Assembly: GCA_013141115.1 (NCBI GenBank)
Contig: JABFRP010000002.1
Coordinates: forward strand, 2,530,647-2,594,646
DNA length: 64,000 bases
Direction: 5' to 3'
From: Ferruginibacter sp.
GTDB taxonomy: Bacteria; Bacteroidota; Bacteroidia; Chitinophagales; Chitinophagaceae
The position numbers and the translations under genes were made by a program. The notes under the pieces were generated by a model, which saw only the letters and a program-made list of their open reading frames with translations, ran no database searches and was not told where the DNA came from. Below are positions 51,214-59,504 of this stretch, one piece after another. Each line of letters starts with the position of its first letter. Position 1 is the stretch's first letter.

Positions 51214-52416
51214 ATGCCTGCTAAAAAAATCATCATTGTCGGGGGCGGCAATGCCGGACTTTCCGTTGCTTCCCAACTTTTGCGTAAAGACAAAAGTCTT
51301 GACATAAGTATCATTGATCCATCCGAAAACCATTACTATCAACCTGCATGGACATTGGTAGGAGCTGGTGTTTTCGACATCAATAAAACAGTTCGTGCCG
51401 AGGCGGATTATATTCCTCATGGAGCAGCATGGATTAGAGATGCTGTTGAAAAATTTCTTCCTGAAGAGAATAAAGTAGTATGTAAAACCGGTGATGTTTA
51501 CCAATACGATGCATTGGTAGTATGCCCCGGCATACAATTAGACTGGCAAAAAATAAAAGGCTTTAAAGAAACACTGGGGAAAAACAGTGTAACCTGCAAC
51601 TACTCATTTGATGTAGCGCCTTACACCTGGGAGCTGATTAAAAATTTTAAAGGCGGAACAGCAGTTTTTACAAACCCTGTTGGGCCGGTTAAATGTGGCG
51701 GAGCGCCACATAAAATAATGTACCTGGCTTGCGATTACTGGCGCAAGCAGGGGATTTTGGATAAATGTAAGGTGCATTTTTTATCAGGTGCCGGAGTAAT
51801 TTTTGATGTAAAGGAATATGCAGCCACGCTTACAGAAATAATAAAGAATAATAATATACAGCCACATTTTACTGTTAACGTAACTGAAATTGATGGGGTT
51901 GGTAAAACAGTTTATTACGAAGAAAAAGATGCCGCCGGTATTGCAATGCGAAAGGAAATGAAATTTGATATGTGTCATGCCGTACCCCCGCAATCTGCAC
52001 CGGATTTTATAAAAAACAGCCCGCTTTCCGATCCAAATAATCCTTTCGGTTTTGTTGAAGTTAACAAAGCCACCATGCAGCATAGCCGCTTTGCAAATGT
52101 ATTTGCCCTGGGTGATTGTACCAATGCCCCTGCAAAGAAAACCGGCGCTGCCATTCGCAAACAAGCACCGGTTGTTGTTACCAATCTTTTGGCCGTATTG
52201 GCCAATCAGCCGGTTATTGCACAATATGATGGTTACAGTGCCTGCCCCATTCCTACACAATACGGTAAGCTGATGCTGGCTGAATTTGATTACAGCAACA
52301 CCCCAAAAATGACTTTCCCTTTTGACCAGGTAAAACCAAGATGGACGATGTGGATCTTAAAGACTAAAATATTACCGTGGTTGTATTGGAATAAAATTTT
52401 AAAAGGCACCGCCTGA
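51214..52416 (+). CDS. Sulfide:quinone oxidoreductase (SQRDL-like)
   Basis: A 400-residue flavoprotein starting MPAKKIIIVGGGNAGLSVAS, the FAD dinucleotide motif. The active-site segment GPVKCGGAPHKIMYLACDYW matches eukaryote-type (SQRDL) sulfide:quinone oxidoreductases, and FALGDCTNAPAKKTGAAI is the second FAD motif. It oxidises sulfide to sulfane sulfur and reduces quinone at the membrane surface. It is monocistronic, flanked by terminators, and faces the CoA-disulfide reductase gene. Confidence 0.87.
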   Translation: MPAKKIIIVGGGNAGLSVASQLLRKDKSLDISIIDPSENHYYQPAWTLVGAGVFDINKTVRAEADYIPHGAAWIRDAVEKFLPEENKVVCKTGDVYQYDALVVCPGIQLDWQKIKGFKETLGKNSVTCNYSFDVAPYTWELIKNFKGGTAVFTNPVGPVKCGGAPHKIMYLACDYWRKQGILDKCKVHFLSGAGVIFDVKEYAATLTEIIKNNNIQPHFTVNVTEIDGVGKTVYYEEKDAAGIAMRKEMKFDMCHAVPPQSAPDFIKNSPLSDPNNPFGFVEVNKATMQHSRFANVFALGDCTNAPAKKTGAAIRKQAPVVVTNLLAVLANQPVIAQYDGYSACPIPTQYGKLMLAEFDYSNTPKMTFPFDQVKPRWTMWILKTKILPWLYWNKILKGTA

Positions 52417-52440
52417 AAATATAAACCTGTTAAAATAAAA

Positions 52441-52463
52441 AAGCGCAATCAATAATTGCGCTT
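52441..52463. terminator. Bidirectional terminator between SQR and CoA-disulfide reductase
   Basis: AAGCGCAAT, loop CAATA, ATTGCGCTT, flanked by A and T runs, so it works for both convergent genes. Confidence 0.85.
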
Positions 52464-52482
52464 TTTTATTTTAACAGGGAAC

Positions 52483-54195
52483 TTATACTGCTGCAGTTTG
52501 TAAGTTGGTTACTTTAATTGCTGGAATTTTATTTGCAGATAAACTCATTTCATCCGTGCTTATTTTCCAGGTATGATATCCGCCGGAAAGATTAACTACA
52601 TTGTTGAACCCATTTTGCCTGAGTATTCTTTGTGCCAGGTAACCTCTTAATCCTGCCTCGCAATAAATAAAAATATTTTTACCCTTAGGTATTTCGTCCA
52701 AACGTTTCCTGATTTCATCAACAGGAATATTTATGGCATCAGCAATTTTACCTGCATCATATTCATCTTTTCTTCTCACATCAATCAGCAGGTCATTTGC
52801 TTGTATATTTTCAATTTCATTCCAGTAAAATATTTTCAACCGTTCCAGCAAAATATTTTCGGCAACAAAGCCAGCCATGTTCACCGGGTCTTTTGCAGAT
52901 GAGTAAGGTGGAGCATACGCATGTTCAAATTCAATAAGGTCGTAAATGGTTTTGTTTTGTTTGATGTAAGATGATAAAATATCCAGTCGTTTGTCCACAC
53001 CATCAAAGCCTGCAATTTGTGCGCTTAACAAGCGGCCGTTATCAGGTGCAAAGGCAATTTGAATAGCCATTTGTTTTGATCCGGGATAATAACCGGCATG
53101 AGAACCATTATGTGTGGTAGAAACAATATGTTTGATACCTGCTGCTTTTAAATGTTTGGATGCTGTACCTGCTGTGCCCAACGTCATGTCGAAAACTTTT
53201 ACAATAGCAGTATTTATGGAGCCATGATATGCCTGCACATTACCCAGCACAATATTGTTAGCACAAATGCGGCCTTGCTTATTAGCTGGTCCTGCCAAAT
53301 AAGTGATCATCGATTGGCCGGTGATGGGATTTTCAAATTCAATAGCATCGCCTACGGCATAAATATCCGGGTTACTGGTTTGTAAAAATTCGTTTACCCA
53401 AATACCTCTTGCAGTACCAATTTTTAAACCAGCTTGTACGGCCAGTCTTGTATCGGGTCTTACGCCAATGGAAAGTATCACCATATCAGCAGTAATTACT
53501 TCGCCATTGTTTAAGGCCACTTCAATCTGATGATCAATTTTATTAAAGCCGGTAACAGCGGTGTTTAAATGAAGGTCAACTCCCTTTGAGCGTATATGTT
53601 GCTGTGCAATTGCTGCAATAGGAAAATCAACAGGAGCTAAAATTTGATTGCCCATTTCAATAACTGTAACATGTAACCCCAGGTCGTGAAAATTCTCTGC
53701 CATTTCCAGGCCAATAAATCCTGCACCAATTACTACCGCCTTTTTTATATTTTTTTGTTGTACATAACTTTTGATGTAATCAGTGTCTTTTACATTTCTT
53801 AAAGTGAAAATCCCTTCACTGTTAATACCAGGTAAAGGTGGCCGCAATGGTTCTGCACCTGGCGATAATACTAATTTATCGTAATCCTCTTCATAGGTTT
53901 TGCCAGTAGTTTGATTAAATGCTGTTACTGTTTTCTTTACAGGATCAATAGCCGTTACTTCGGTCATTACTCTTACGTCAATATTAAAACGCTGATTAAA
54001 AGATGCAGCGGTTTGTACAAATAATTTATTGCGGTCTTTAATTACGTCGCCAATATAGTAAGGTAGCCCGCAATTGGCATAAGAGATATATTCCCCTTTT
54101 TCAAAAATTACAATTTCTGCATGTTCATCCAGCCTTCTTAATCTTGCTGCTGTGCTGGCTCCACCTGCTACGGCACCTACAATAATGTATTTCAT
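52483..54195 (-). CDS. CoA-disulfide reductase-like flavoprotein fused to rhodanese
   Basis: A 570-residue protein. Residues 1-450 are a flavoprotein disulfide reductase of the CoADR / Nox group with VGAVAGGASTAAR and the active-site cysteine C42 in SYANCGLPYYIG. Residues about 470-560 form a rhodanese domain with C512 in YCEAGLRGY. Such fusions reduce CoA-persulfide or polysulfide and thus remove sulfane sulfur. The gene is monocistronic, convergent with SQR, and has a Crp/Fnr palindrome in its promoter. Confidence 0.9.
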   Translation of the reverse strand: MKYIIVGAVAGGASTAARLRRLDEHAEIVIFEKGEYISYANCGLPYYIGDVIKDRNKLFVQTAASFNQRFNIDVRVMTEVTAIDPVKKTVTAFNQTTGKTYEEDYDKLVLSPGAEPLRPPLPGINSEGIFTLRNVKDTDYIKSYVQQKNIKKAVVIGAGFIGLEMAENFHDLGLHVTVIEMGNQILAPVDFPIAAIAQQHIRSKGVDLHLNTAVTGFNKIDHQIEVALNNGEVITADMVILSIGVRPDTRLAVQAGLKIGTARGIWVNEFLQTSNPDIYAVGDAIEFENPITGQSMITYLAGPANKQGRICANNIVLGNVQAYHGSINTAIVKVFDMTLGTAGTASKHLKAAGIKHIVSTTHNGSHAGYYPGSKQMAIQIAFAPDNGRLLSAQIAGFDGVDKRLDILSSYIKQNKTIYDLIEFEHAYAPPYSSAKDPVNMAGFVAENILLERLKIFYWNEIENIQANDLLIDVRRKDEYDAGKIADAINIPVDEIRKRLDEIPKGKNIFIYCEAGLRGYLAQRILRQNGFNNVVNLSGGYHTWKISTDEMSLSANKIPAIKVTNLQTAAV

Positions 54196-54233
54196 GATCT
54201 TTTATTTCGTTTTTATTTATTTGAATGTTGTCA

Positions 54234-54277
54234 CAAAACTAGGCTTTAGTAAAACTTTCTATTGTGACTTTAGTCAC
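54234..54277 (-). promoter_or_regulatory. Crp/Fnr-type promoter for CoA-disulfide reductase-rhodanese
   Basis: GTGACtttaGTCAC (54264-54277) is a perfect palindrome. On the minus strand TAGTTTTG begins at 54241, 29.5 nt from its centre. It is one of the best-matching sites in the window. Confidence 0.75.
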
Positions 54278-54351
54278 TTTTCTACCTGTGGTAAAATGAA
54301 GAAAGGCTGCTAAAAATGCCATGAAAATAGAAAAGGAATAATGTGGTTTTG

Positions 54352-54425
54352 GTAACATTTATTACATTTCTGCAACAGCCTTGCCGTTTCGGGCAACAAT
54401 CATATTTTATGATGACGATAGTCAT
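54352..54425. promoter_or_regulatory. Two further Crp/Fnr-type palindromes before SQR-like gene
   Basis: GTAACatttATTAC (54352-54365) and ATGACgataGTCAT (54412-54425) lie upstream of the second SQR-like gene. No TAnnTTTG element lies 29.5 nt downstream of either centre. The rest of the 314-base divergent gap shows no gene; the ORF-track extension into it (from 54381) is not supported. Confidence 0.55.
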
Positions 54426-54509
54426 AAAAAAAATATAATGGGCATCATTAAGCGCTACCATTATCAGTTAGACTTTTACAGTATAAACAATCAAACAAAA
54501 AATAAACAA

Positions 54510-55757
54510 ATGAAAAATCTTGTTATACTCGGAGCCGGCACCGCAGGCACAATGATGGCAAATCATTTGCATCATCAGTTAAAGCAACCCGATTGGCAGA
54601 TCACTATTATTGATGAACGGGTGGAGCATCATTATCAACCCGGATATCTGTTTCTGCCCTTTGATATTTATTCCCCAACAGATATTATAAAAACCATTGA
54701 GGAGTTTATACCCAAAGATGTAAAGCTGCTGAAACAGCAGATCAATAAAATTCTACCAAAAGATAATATTATTGAATTAGGTAGTGGTGATGCTTTATAC
54801 TACGATGTATTGATCATTGCTACCGGCGCCAAAATTGCCCCCGAAGAAACGGAAGGGATGAAGGGAAGCGAATGGCAAAAGTCAGTTTTTGATTTTTATA
54901 CTTTTGAAGGAGCGTTGGCGCTGCGTAATAAATTAAGAGATTGGCAAGGCGGTAAACTGGTGGTGCATATTACTGAGATGCCCATTAAATGCCCTGTTGC
55001 ACCTTTAGAGTTTGCATTTTTAGCCGACTCGTTCTTTAAACATAAACATTTACGCGACAAAGTAGAGATCACTTACGTTACTCCATTAAGTGGTGCTTTT
55101 ACAAAACCAAAAGCCACCGAAGCACTGGAACATTTGCTGGATGAAAAAGGTATTATGATAGAAAGTGATTTTGCCATTGAACAGGTAGATAATGAGAACA
55201 AAAAAATAATTGATTATGGTGGAAGAGAAATTCCATTTGATATTTTAGTTACCGTGCCTACCAACAAAGGCGATGCATTAATAGAACGTTCGGGCATGGG
55301 CGACGATCTGAACTATGTACCTACACATAAAGCCACATTGCAATCAAAAGAGTATGCCAATATTTTTGTATTGGGAGATGCCAGTAATATTCCTGCCTCT
55401 AAAGCAGGTTCGGTAGCACACTTTGAGGCAGAGATATTGACCGATAATATTTTACGCTTTGTAAAGGGCGAACCGTTAAAAGAAGAATTTGATGGCCATG
55501 CCAACTGCTTTATTGAAACCGGTGGCGGCAAAGCATTACTTATTGATTTTAATTATACCCATGAACCCGTGGAAGGAAGTTTTCCTTTTGCAGGTATTGG
55601 TCCATTGCGTTTGCTAAAAGAAAGCAGGATGAACCATATGGGCAAACTGGCATTTAGATGGATATACTGGAATGTATTGCTAAAGGGAACACATATACCA
55701 TTTGTATCAGCTACTATGTCAGAAAAAGGAAAACATTACGAAACCGTTCAACATTAA
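54510..55757 (+). CDS. SQR-like FAD/NAD(P)-binding oxidoreductase
   Basis: A 415-residue flavoprotein starting MKNLVILGAGTAGTMMANHL; the ORF-track N-terminal extension covers promoter DNA. It belongs to the SQR-like group (HHYQPGYLFLPF, MPIKCPVAPLEFAF with a candidate active cysteine, FVLGDASNIPASKAGS). The C-terminal segment LAFRWIYWNVLLKG is amphipathic and suggests membrane attachment. It is the first gene of a run with TusE/DsrC and DsrE-like genes. It may oxidise sulfide or another reduced sulfur donor and load the carriers that follow. Confidence 0.86.
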   Translation: MKNLVILGAGTAGTMMANHLHHQLKQPDWQITIIDERVEHHYQPGYLFLPFDIYSPTDIIKTIEEFIPKDVKLLKQQINKILPKDNIIELGSGDALYYDVLIIATGAKIAPEETEGMKGSEWQKSVFDFYTFEGALALRNKLRDWQGGKLVVHITEMPIKCPVAPLEFAFLADSFFKHKHLRDKVEITYVTPLSGAFTKPKATEALEHLLDEKGIMIESDFAIEQVDNENKKIIDYGGREIPFDILVTVPTNKGDALIERSGMGDDLNYVPTHKATLQSKEYANIFVLGDASNIPASKAGSVAHFEAEILTDNILRFVKGEPLKEEFDGHANCFIETGGGKALLIDFNYTHEPVEGSFPFAGIGPLRLLKESRMNHMGKLAFRWIYWNVLLKGTHIPFVSATMSEKGKHYETVQH

Positions 55758-55771
55758 AAAATAAACACATC

Positions 55772-56080
55772 ATGGAAAAAACAATAGCAGGTAAAACCAT
55801 TACCGTAAACGAAGAAGGGTACTTGACCGATTTTAATCAATGGGATGAAAAAATTGGCGAAGCATTGGCAACCGAAGCAAACATTACTTTATCTCCCCGT
55901 CATTGGGAAGTAGTAAAGTATTTGCAAAATGAACAGAAAAACCAAGTGGCATTAAGCATCAGGCGTATTGGTAAAAGTGGGTTGGTAGATATTAAAGAGT
56001 TCTACCAGTTATTCCCCAACGCACCACTTAAAACAGCCACTAAAATTGCTGGTATCCCTAAACCCGCCAGTTGTATTTAA
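55772..56080 (+). CDS. TusE/DsrC-family sulfur relay protein
   Basis: A 102-residue cytoplasmic protein starting MEKTIAGKTITVNEEGYL, with SPRHWEVVKYLQNEQ in the middle. It ends IAGIPKPASCI, so the conserved penultimate cysteine (C101) is present. The second cysteine of true DsrC, 11 residues upstream, is replaced by Thr90. That makes it a single-cysteine TusE-like sulfur carrier. In the operon with the SQR-like flavoprotein and DsrE-like protein, it probably takes persulfide sulfur. Confidence 0.9.
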   Translation: MEKTIAGKTITVNEEGYLTDFNQWDEKIGEALATEANITLSPRHWEVVKYLQNEQKNQVALSIRRIGKSGLVDIKEFYQLFPNAPLKTATKIAGIPKPASCI

Positions 56081-56097
56081 ACTTAAAAGTTAAAGTT

Positions 56098-56580
56098 ATG
56101 AATGAGAATAAAGGAGCTATAAAAAAGATGATGATCATCTTATCTAAAGCTACATTAGAAAATGTGTACGCTGCATTTGTACTGGCCAATGGTGCCAGGA
56201 TGGAGGGCATTGAAGCAGAAATGTTCTTTACATTTTTTGGCCTGGAAGCGGTGCATAAAAAAAAGCTGGAGCATTTGCATGTGGCTACAGTAGGTAATCC
56301 GGCCATGCATATTCCTACCATGCTTGGCGGCCTACCCGGTATGGAAGCATTTGCCACATCCATGATGAAAAAAGAAATGGAAAAAATTGATATGCCCGAA
56401 GTGCCGGAGTTTTTAGAAATACTCAGTGCATCAGGTGTAAAAATGTGGGCTTGCCGCTTAGCGATGGATATGTTTCATTATAAAAAGGAAGACCTGTACG
56501 AAGGTGTGGATGAAGTGATTACCGTAGGTGATTTTTATAAAAAAAGTGAAGGAGAAGGTGTACACATGTTGTTTATATAA
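56098..56580 (+). CDS. DsrE-like sulfur carrier protein
   Basis: A 160-residue protein of the DsrE/DsrF/peroxiredoxin-like family (MMIILSKATLENVYAAFVLA). The conserved cysteine C119 lies in VKMWACRLAMDMF. DsrE-type proteins carry sulfane sulfur on this cysteine and transfer it to TusE/DsrC, encoded 18 bases upstream. Several Met-rich segments are present in the middle (residues 70-100). It probably acts in the cytoplasm or at the membrane. Confidence 0.88.
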   Translation: MNENKGAIKKMMIILSKATLENVYAAFVLANGARMEGIEAEMFFTFFGLEAVHKKKLEHLHVATVGNPAMHIPTMLGGLPGMEAFATSMMKKEMEKIDMPEVPEFLEILSASGVKMWACRLAMDMFHYKKEDLYEGVDEVITVGDFYKKSEGEGVHMLFI

Positions 56581-56780
56581 AACAGCTATTTAATTTTTTA
56601 GACGCAAAAATTATTGCCTGACCGGTAGTAAATACAGTTATAAAGAATACTATTTGAAGGTTGGCAACCTTTACCGCTTTTCTGGTATACCTGCTGCAAT
56701 AGTTACTATTGAATAGATCAGTATCAAACAATTTTTATCAAAACAGGTGCTGCATAAATAGCAGCATAAAAATTATGATT

Positions 56781-58070
56781 ATGAAAAAATTAGTAGTAAC
56801 ATCAGTATTGGGTTTGTTGCCTTTTATTTTATTAGCACAGGCAGGTCATATTATGCAGGGCATTGGTGCCACTAATATGTCGATGGGTGGTGCAGCTACT
56901 GCACAACCAATCGACATAAACGGTGCATTGCAATGGAATCCTGCAGCCATATCGGCTTTTGATAAAAAAATACTTTCTGTTAATGCAGGATTGTTTTTTT
57001 CTTCGCCGGAGTTATCATCCACAGTGCCCACCACTGATGGGCCGTTTAGCGGAGTAACCAAAGATGATCGTGGTGTTTCTGTAATGCCTGCACTGGCAAT
57101 GGTATGGGGTAAAAAAGATAGTAAACATACCTTTGGTGCATCAGCATTTGGCATAAGTGGTTTTGGGGTAACCTTTCCTGAAAGTAATACCAATGCTATC
57201 AATATGCCGCAAAGCGTAGGAGGCTTTGGCCGCATTCAATCCGATTATCAATTGATGCAGGTAGGCTTTACTTATGCTTACAAAGTTTCCAGCCAGTTTG
57301 CTATTGGCCTTGCACCAACTTTTAATTATTCATCATTAAAGTTGGCGCCTAACCCTTTGGCTTCGCCTAGCCAAACTTTAGGATATCCTGTAAGTAACAA
57401 AGCAACTGCCTTAGGTTTTGGCGCACAGCTTGGTATATTTTACAATTCCGGTAAAGGCATTAAGTTAGGGGCTTCTTACAAAACTGCACAAAAATTCGGC
57501 AGCTTTAATTTTAAAAATACTTACCTGGACGGCAGCAGCGCACCCAATGTAAAATTTGAAATGGATTATCCTGCTATTGCATCAGTGGGGATAGGCTATT
57601 CAAAAAATAAAATTGATGCAGCGCTTGATTACAGGTGGGTGAATTACAAAAATACTACCGGCTTTAAAGCAAAGGGCTGGACGAATACGGCATCGGTAGC
57701 TGGCTTTGGTTGGGAAAATATTTCCATCATTTCTGCAGGGTTGCAATATAAAGGCGTGAATAAATTTCCAATAAGAGTTGGGTATACTTATAGCAGCAAT
57801 CCAATAAAAAGTGAACTGGCATTTTTCTCCACACCGGCAACAGCCATCATAAAAAATGGTTTGCAGTTGGGTTGCGGATACGAATTCAACAGCAAGTTTA
57901 CATTAAATGCCACTTATCATCATGGTACAAGCAGCGGTTCCACCAGCGGCCCGTTATTAAATCCGATGATGATCACTGCATCCAGTCCTTATGGTGCAAT
58001 ACCCAACAGTAATGTTTCTTATAAAATGACCACCGATCTTGTGATGATAGGAGTGAATTATTGTTTTTGA
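56781..58070 (+). CDS. FadL/OmpP1-family outer membrane transporter
   Basis: A 430-residue exported protein. The start MKKLVVTSVLGLLPFILLAQ is chosen because it gives a clean signal peptide; an in-frame ATG six bases upstream is possible. The N-terminal HIMQGIGATNMSMGGAATAQ and WNPAAISAFDKK are FadL signatures, and the rest is beta-barrel. FadL proteins import hydrophobic molecules. In this island uptake or release of elemental or organic sulfur compounds is possible, but the link is only positional. A 200-base gap without a gene separates it from the DsrE-like gene. Confidence 0.9.
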   Translation: MKKLVVTSVLGLLPFILLAQAGHIMQGIGATNMSMGGAATAQPIDINGALQWNPAAISAFDKKILSVNAGLFFSSPELSSTVPTTDGPFSGVTKDDRGVSVMPALAMVWGKKDSKHTFGASAFGISGFGVTFPESNTNAINMPQSVGGFGRIQSDYQLMQVGFTYAYKVSSQFAIGLAPTFNYSSLKLAPNPLASPSQTLGYPVSNKATALGFGAQLGIFYNSGKGIKLGASYKTAQKFGSFNFKNTYLDGSSAPNVKFEMDYPAIASVGIGYSKNKIDAALDYRWVNYKNTTGFKAKGWTNTASVAGFGWENISIISAGLQYKGVNKFPIRVGYTYSSNPIKSELAFFSTPATAIIKNGLQLGCGYEFNSKFTLNATYHHGTSSGSTSGPLLNPMMITASSPYGAIPNSNVSYKMTTDLVMIGVNYCF

Positions 58071-58090
58071 TTGTAGAATGATAAGTTGAA

Positions 58091-58115
58091 AAATGCCGGG
58101 CTTGTTCCGGCATTT
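58091..58115. terminator. Terminator after fadL-like gene
   Basis: AAATGCCGG, loop of seven bases, CCGGCATTT and a T run. Confidence 0.87.
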
Positions 58116-58148
58116 TTTTTAACCTGCTTTGTTACTATTTATATAATT

Positions 58149-58192
58149 GTAACCTTTGTTACCAAGTACACCGGATATTGCCTTTAATTTTA
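58149..58192 (+). promoter_or_regulatory. Crp/Fnr-type promoter for the thioredoxin-rhodanese operon
   Basis: GTAACctttGTTAC (58149-58162) with TAATTTTA at 58185, 29.5 nt from the centre. It precedes the 58219-59296 operon. Confidence 0.72.
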
Positions 58193-58218
58193 CAGTATAA
58201 AATAATTAAACGGCTTTT

Positions 58219-58458
58219 ATGAAACAGACATTATTGAGCAATTGGAATTTTATGAGGGTGATCAGGCTGGTACTGGGCATTTTTATTATAGTGCAGGCGG
58301 CAATGGTTAAAGACTGGACGATGGGCTTACTTGGCGTATTTTTTACCGCATTACCGGTATTGAATATTGGTTGCTGCGGTGTCGGCGGATGCGCTACCCC
58401 ACCTAAAAAAAATGTGGAAACCAATACAAAAGATATTACTTATGAAGAAGTGGTTTAA
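58219..58458 (+). CDS. DUF2892-like small membrane protein
   Basis: A 79-residue protein with two helices (FMRVIRLVLGIFIIVQAAMV, GLLGVFFTALPVLN) and a cysteine-rich end of the second helix (IGCCGVGGCATPP). This resembles the YgaP membrane segment, related to the gene at 20195. The three cysteines may carry sulfur at the membrane. It overlaps the next gene by 17 bases. Confidence 0.8.
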   Translation: MKQTLLSNWNFMRVIRLVLGIFIIVQAAMVKDWTMGLLGVFFTALPVLNIGCCGVGGCATPPKKNVETNTKDITYEEVV

Positions 58459-58663
58459 CAATAATAAACTTTACCTGGTTGGTGCAGTAATTGGAGCTGT
58501 TGCAGGTTATTTTTACTGGCAACAGGTAGGCTGTTCATCCGGCACCTGTATGATCACTTCAAAACCAGTTAACAGTACTTTATATGGTGCATTAATGGGT
58601 GCATTGTTATTAGGTATGTTTAAAAAAGAAAATAAAAAACAATCTTTAAAAGAAGAGGAATAA
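58442..58663 (+). CDS. DUF6132-like small membrane protein
   Basis: A 73-residue protein starting MKKWFNNNKLYLVGAVIGAV. Two helices flank the loop VGCSSGTCMITSKPVNST, which carries two cysteines. The family is common beside thioredoxin and rhodanese genes in this phylum. It starts inside the preceding gene, so the two are probably translationally coupled. The exact function is unknown. Confidence 0.8.
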   Translation: MKKWFNNNKLYLVGAVIGAVAGYFYWQQVGCSSGTCMITSKPVNSTLYGALMGALLLGMFKKENKKQSLKEEE

Positions 58664-58674
58664 AATTTTTTATC

Positions 58675-58971
58675 ATGACATCTAACGAAATCATAAGTTC
58701 TGATAAACCGGTGCTGGTAGATTTTACCGCATCCTGGTGCGGCCCCTGCAAAATGATGGCACCTATTTTAAAAGAAGTGAAGCTTGAGGTAGGAGAGACC
58801 GCAAAAATTGTAAAAATTGATGTGGATCAAAATCCCAAAACAGCACAGGATTTTCAGGTGCAGGGCGTACCTACTTTAATATTATTTAAAGATGGTAAAC
58901 CGGTATGGCGGCAAAGTGGTGTGGTGCCTAAAAAAGGATTGGTTGATGTAATAAAAAAATTCACCGTATAA
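58675..58971 (+). CDS. Thioredoxin
   Basis: A 98-residue cytoplasmic thioredoxin with WCGPCKMMAP and VPTLILF. It lies 11 bases after the DUF6132 gene and 13 before the rhodanese gene. Probably it recycles the sulfurtransferases in this operon by reducing persulfides. Confidence 0.94.
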   Translation: MTSNEIISSDKPVLVDFTASWCGPCKMMAPILKEVKLEVGETAKIVKIDVDQNPKTAQDFQVQGVPTLILFKDGKPVWRQSGVVPKKGLVDVIKKFTV

Positions 58972-58984
58972 AAACAAAATAACT

Positions 58985-59296
58985 ATGAACATTTTTAACC
59001 AGGTATTTGGCGCAACTGCCACAACAGATCTCAAAGACATTATTAATGAGGGCGCTTTTTTAGTGGATGTAAGAACACCCGGAGAATTTGCCGAAGGCCA
59101 TGTAAAAGGCTCGGTAAATATTCCATTAGACAGAGTGCTGAATGAACTGGTACAATTTAAAGACAAGAAAAATATAATAGTTTTCTGCCGCAGTGGTGGC
59201 AGAAGCAGCCAGGCAAAAGCTATCCTGGAGCAAAACAGGATCAGCAATGTAATTAATGGTGGCACCTGGGATTATGTTAGCCAGTTTGTAAAATAG
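58985..59296 (+). CDS. Single-domain rhodanese
   Basis: A 103-residue rhodanese with FLVDVRTPGEFAEGHVKGSV and the active loop VFCRSGGRSSQA. It transfers sulfane sulfur, and its place after thioredoxin suggests that thioredoxin is the acceptor. It ends the operon; a strong terminator follows. Confidence 0.93.
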   Translation: MNIFNQVFGATATTDLKDIINEGAFLVDVRTPGEFAEGHVKGSVNIPLDRVLNELVQFKDKKNIIVFCRSGGRSSQAKAILEQNRISNVINGGTWDYVSQFVK

Positions 59297-59318
59297 TTTA
59301 CGCACGGGAATTTTCAGT

Positions 59319-59357
59319 AAAGTACTGTTTAATGCAACGCATTTTAAACAGTACTTT
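59319..59357. terminator. Terminator after rhodanese
   Basis: AAAGTACTGTTTAA, a loop, then TTAAACAGTACTTT and a run of Ts. Confidence 0.87.
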
Positions 59358-59443
59358 TTTTATGCTGTAAACTTTAGCGTGGTTGATAAAATAGCTTCTT
59401 TTTAAAACTTTGAAAGATAAGTTTTTACAATTGCTTGCTGTAA

Positions 59444-59487
59444 GTGACAAATGTTACCATGCAAAGATTTCGCTGTGGTTAGTTTTG
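59444..59487 (+). promoter_or_regulatory. Crp/Fnr-type promoter for efflux operon 2
   Basis: GTGACaaatGTTAC (59444-59457) with TAGTTTTG at 59480, 29.5 nt from the centre. It fixes the TolC start at 59505 rather than 59451. Confidence 0.73.
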
Positions 59488-59504
59488 CTGCAAATAAAAA
59501 ATTA

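Noticed and set aside
56696-56710. CAATAGTTACTATTG near the fadL-like gene, considered as a further Crp/Fnr-like site
   Set aside because: The symmetry is centred on one base, so it lacks the 5-4-5 layout, and no -7 element is at the usual distance.
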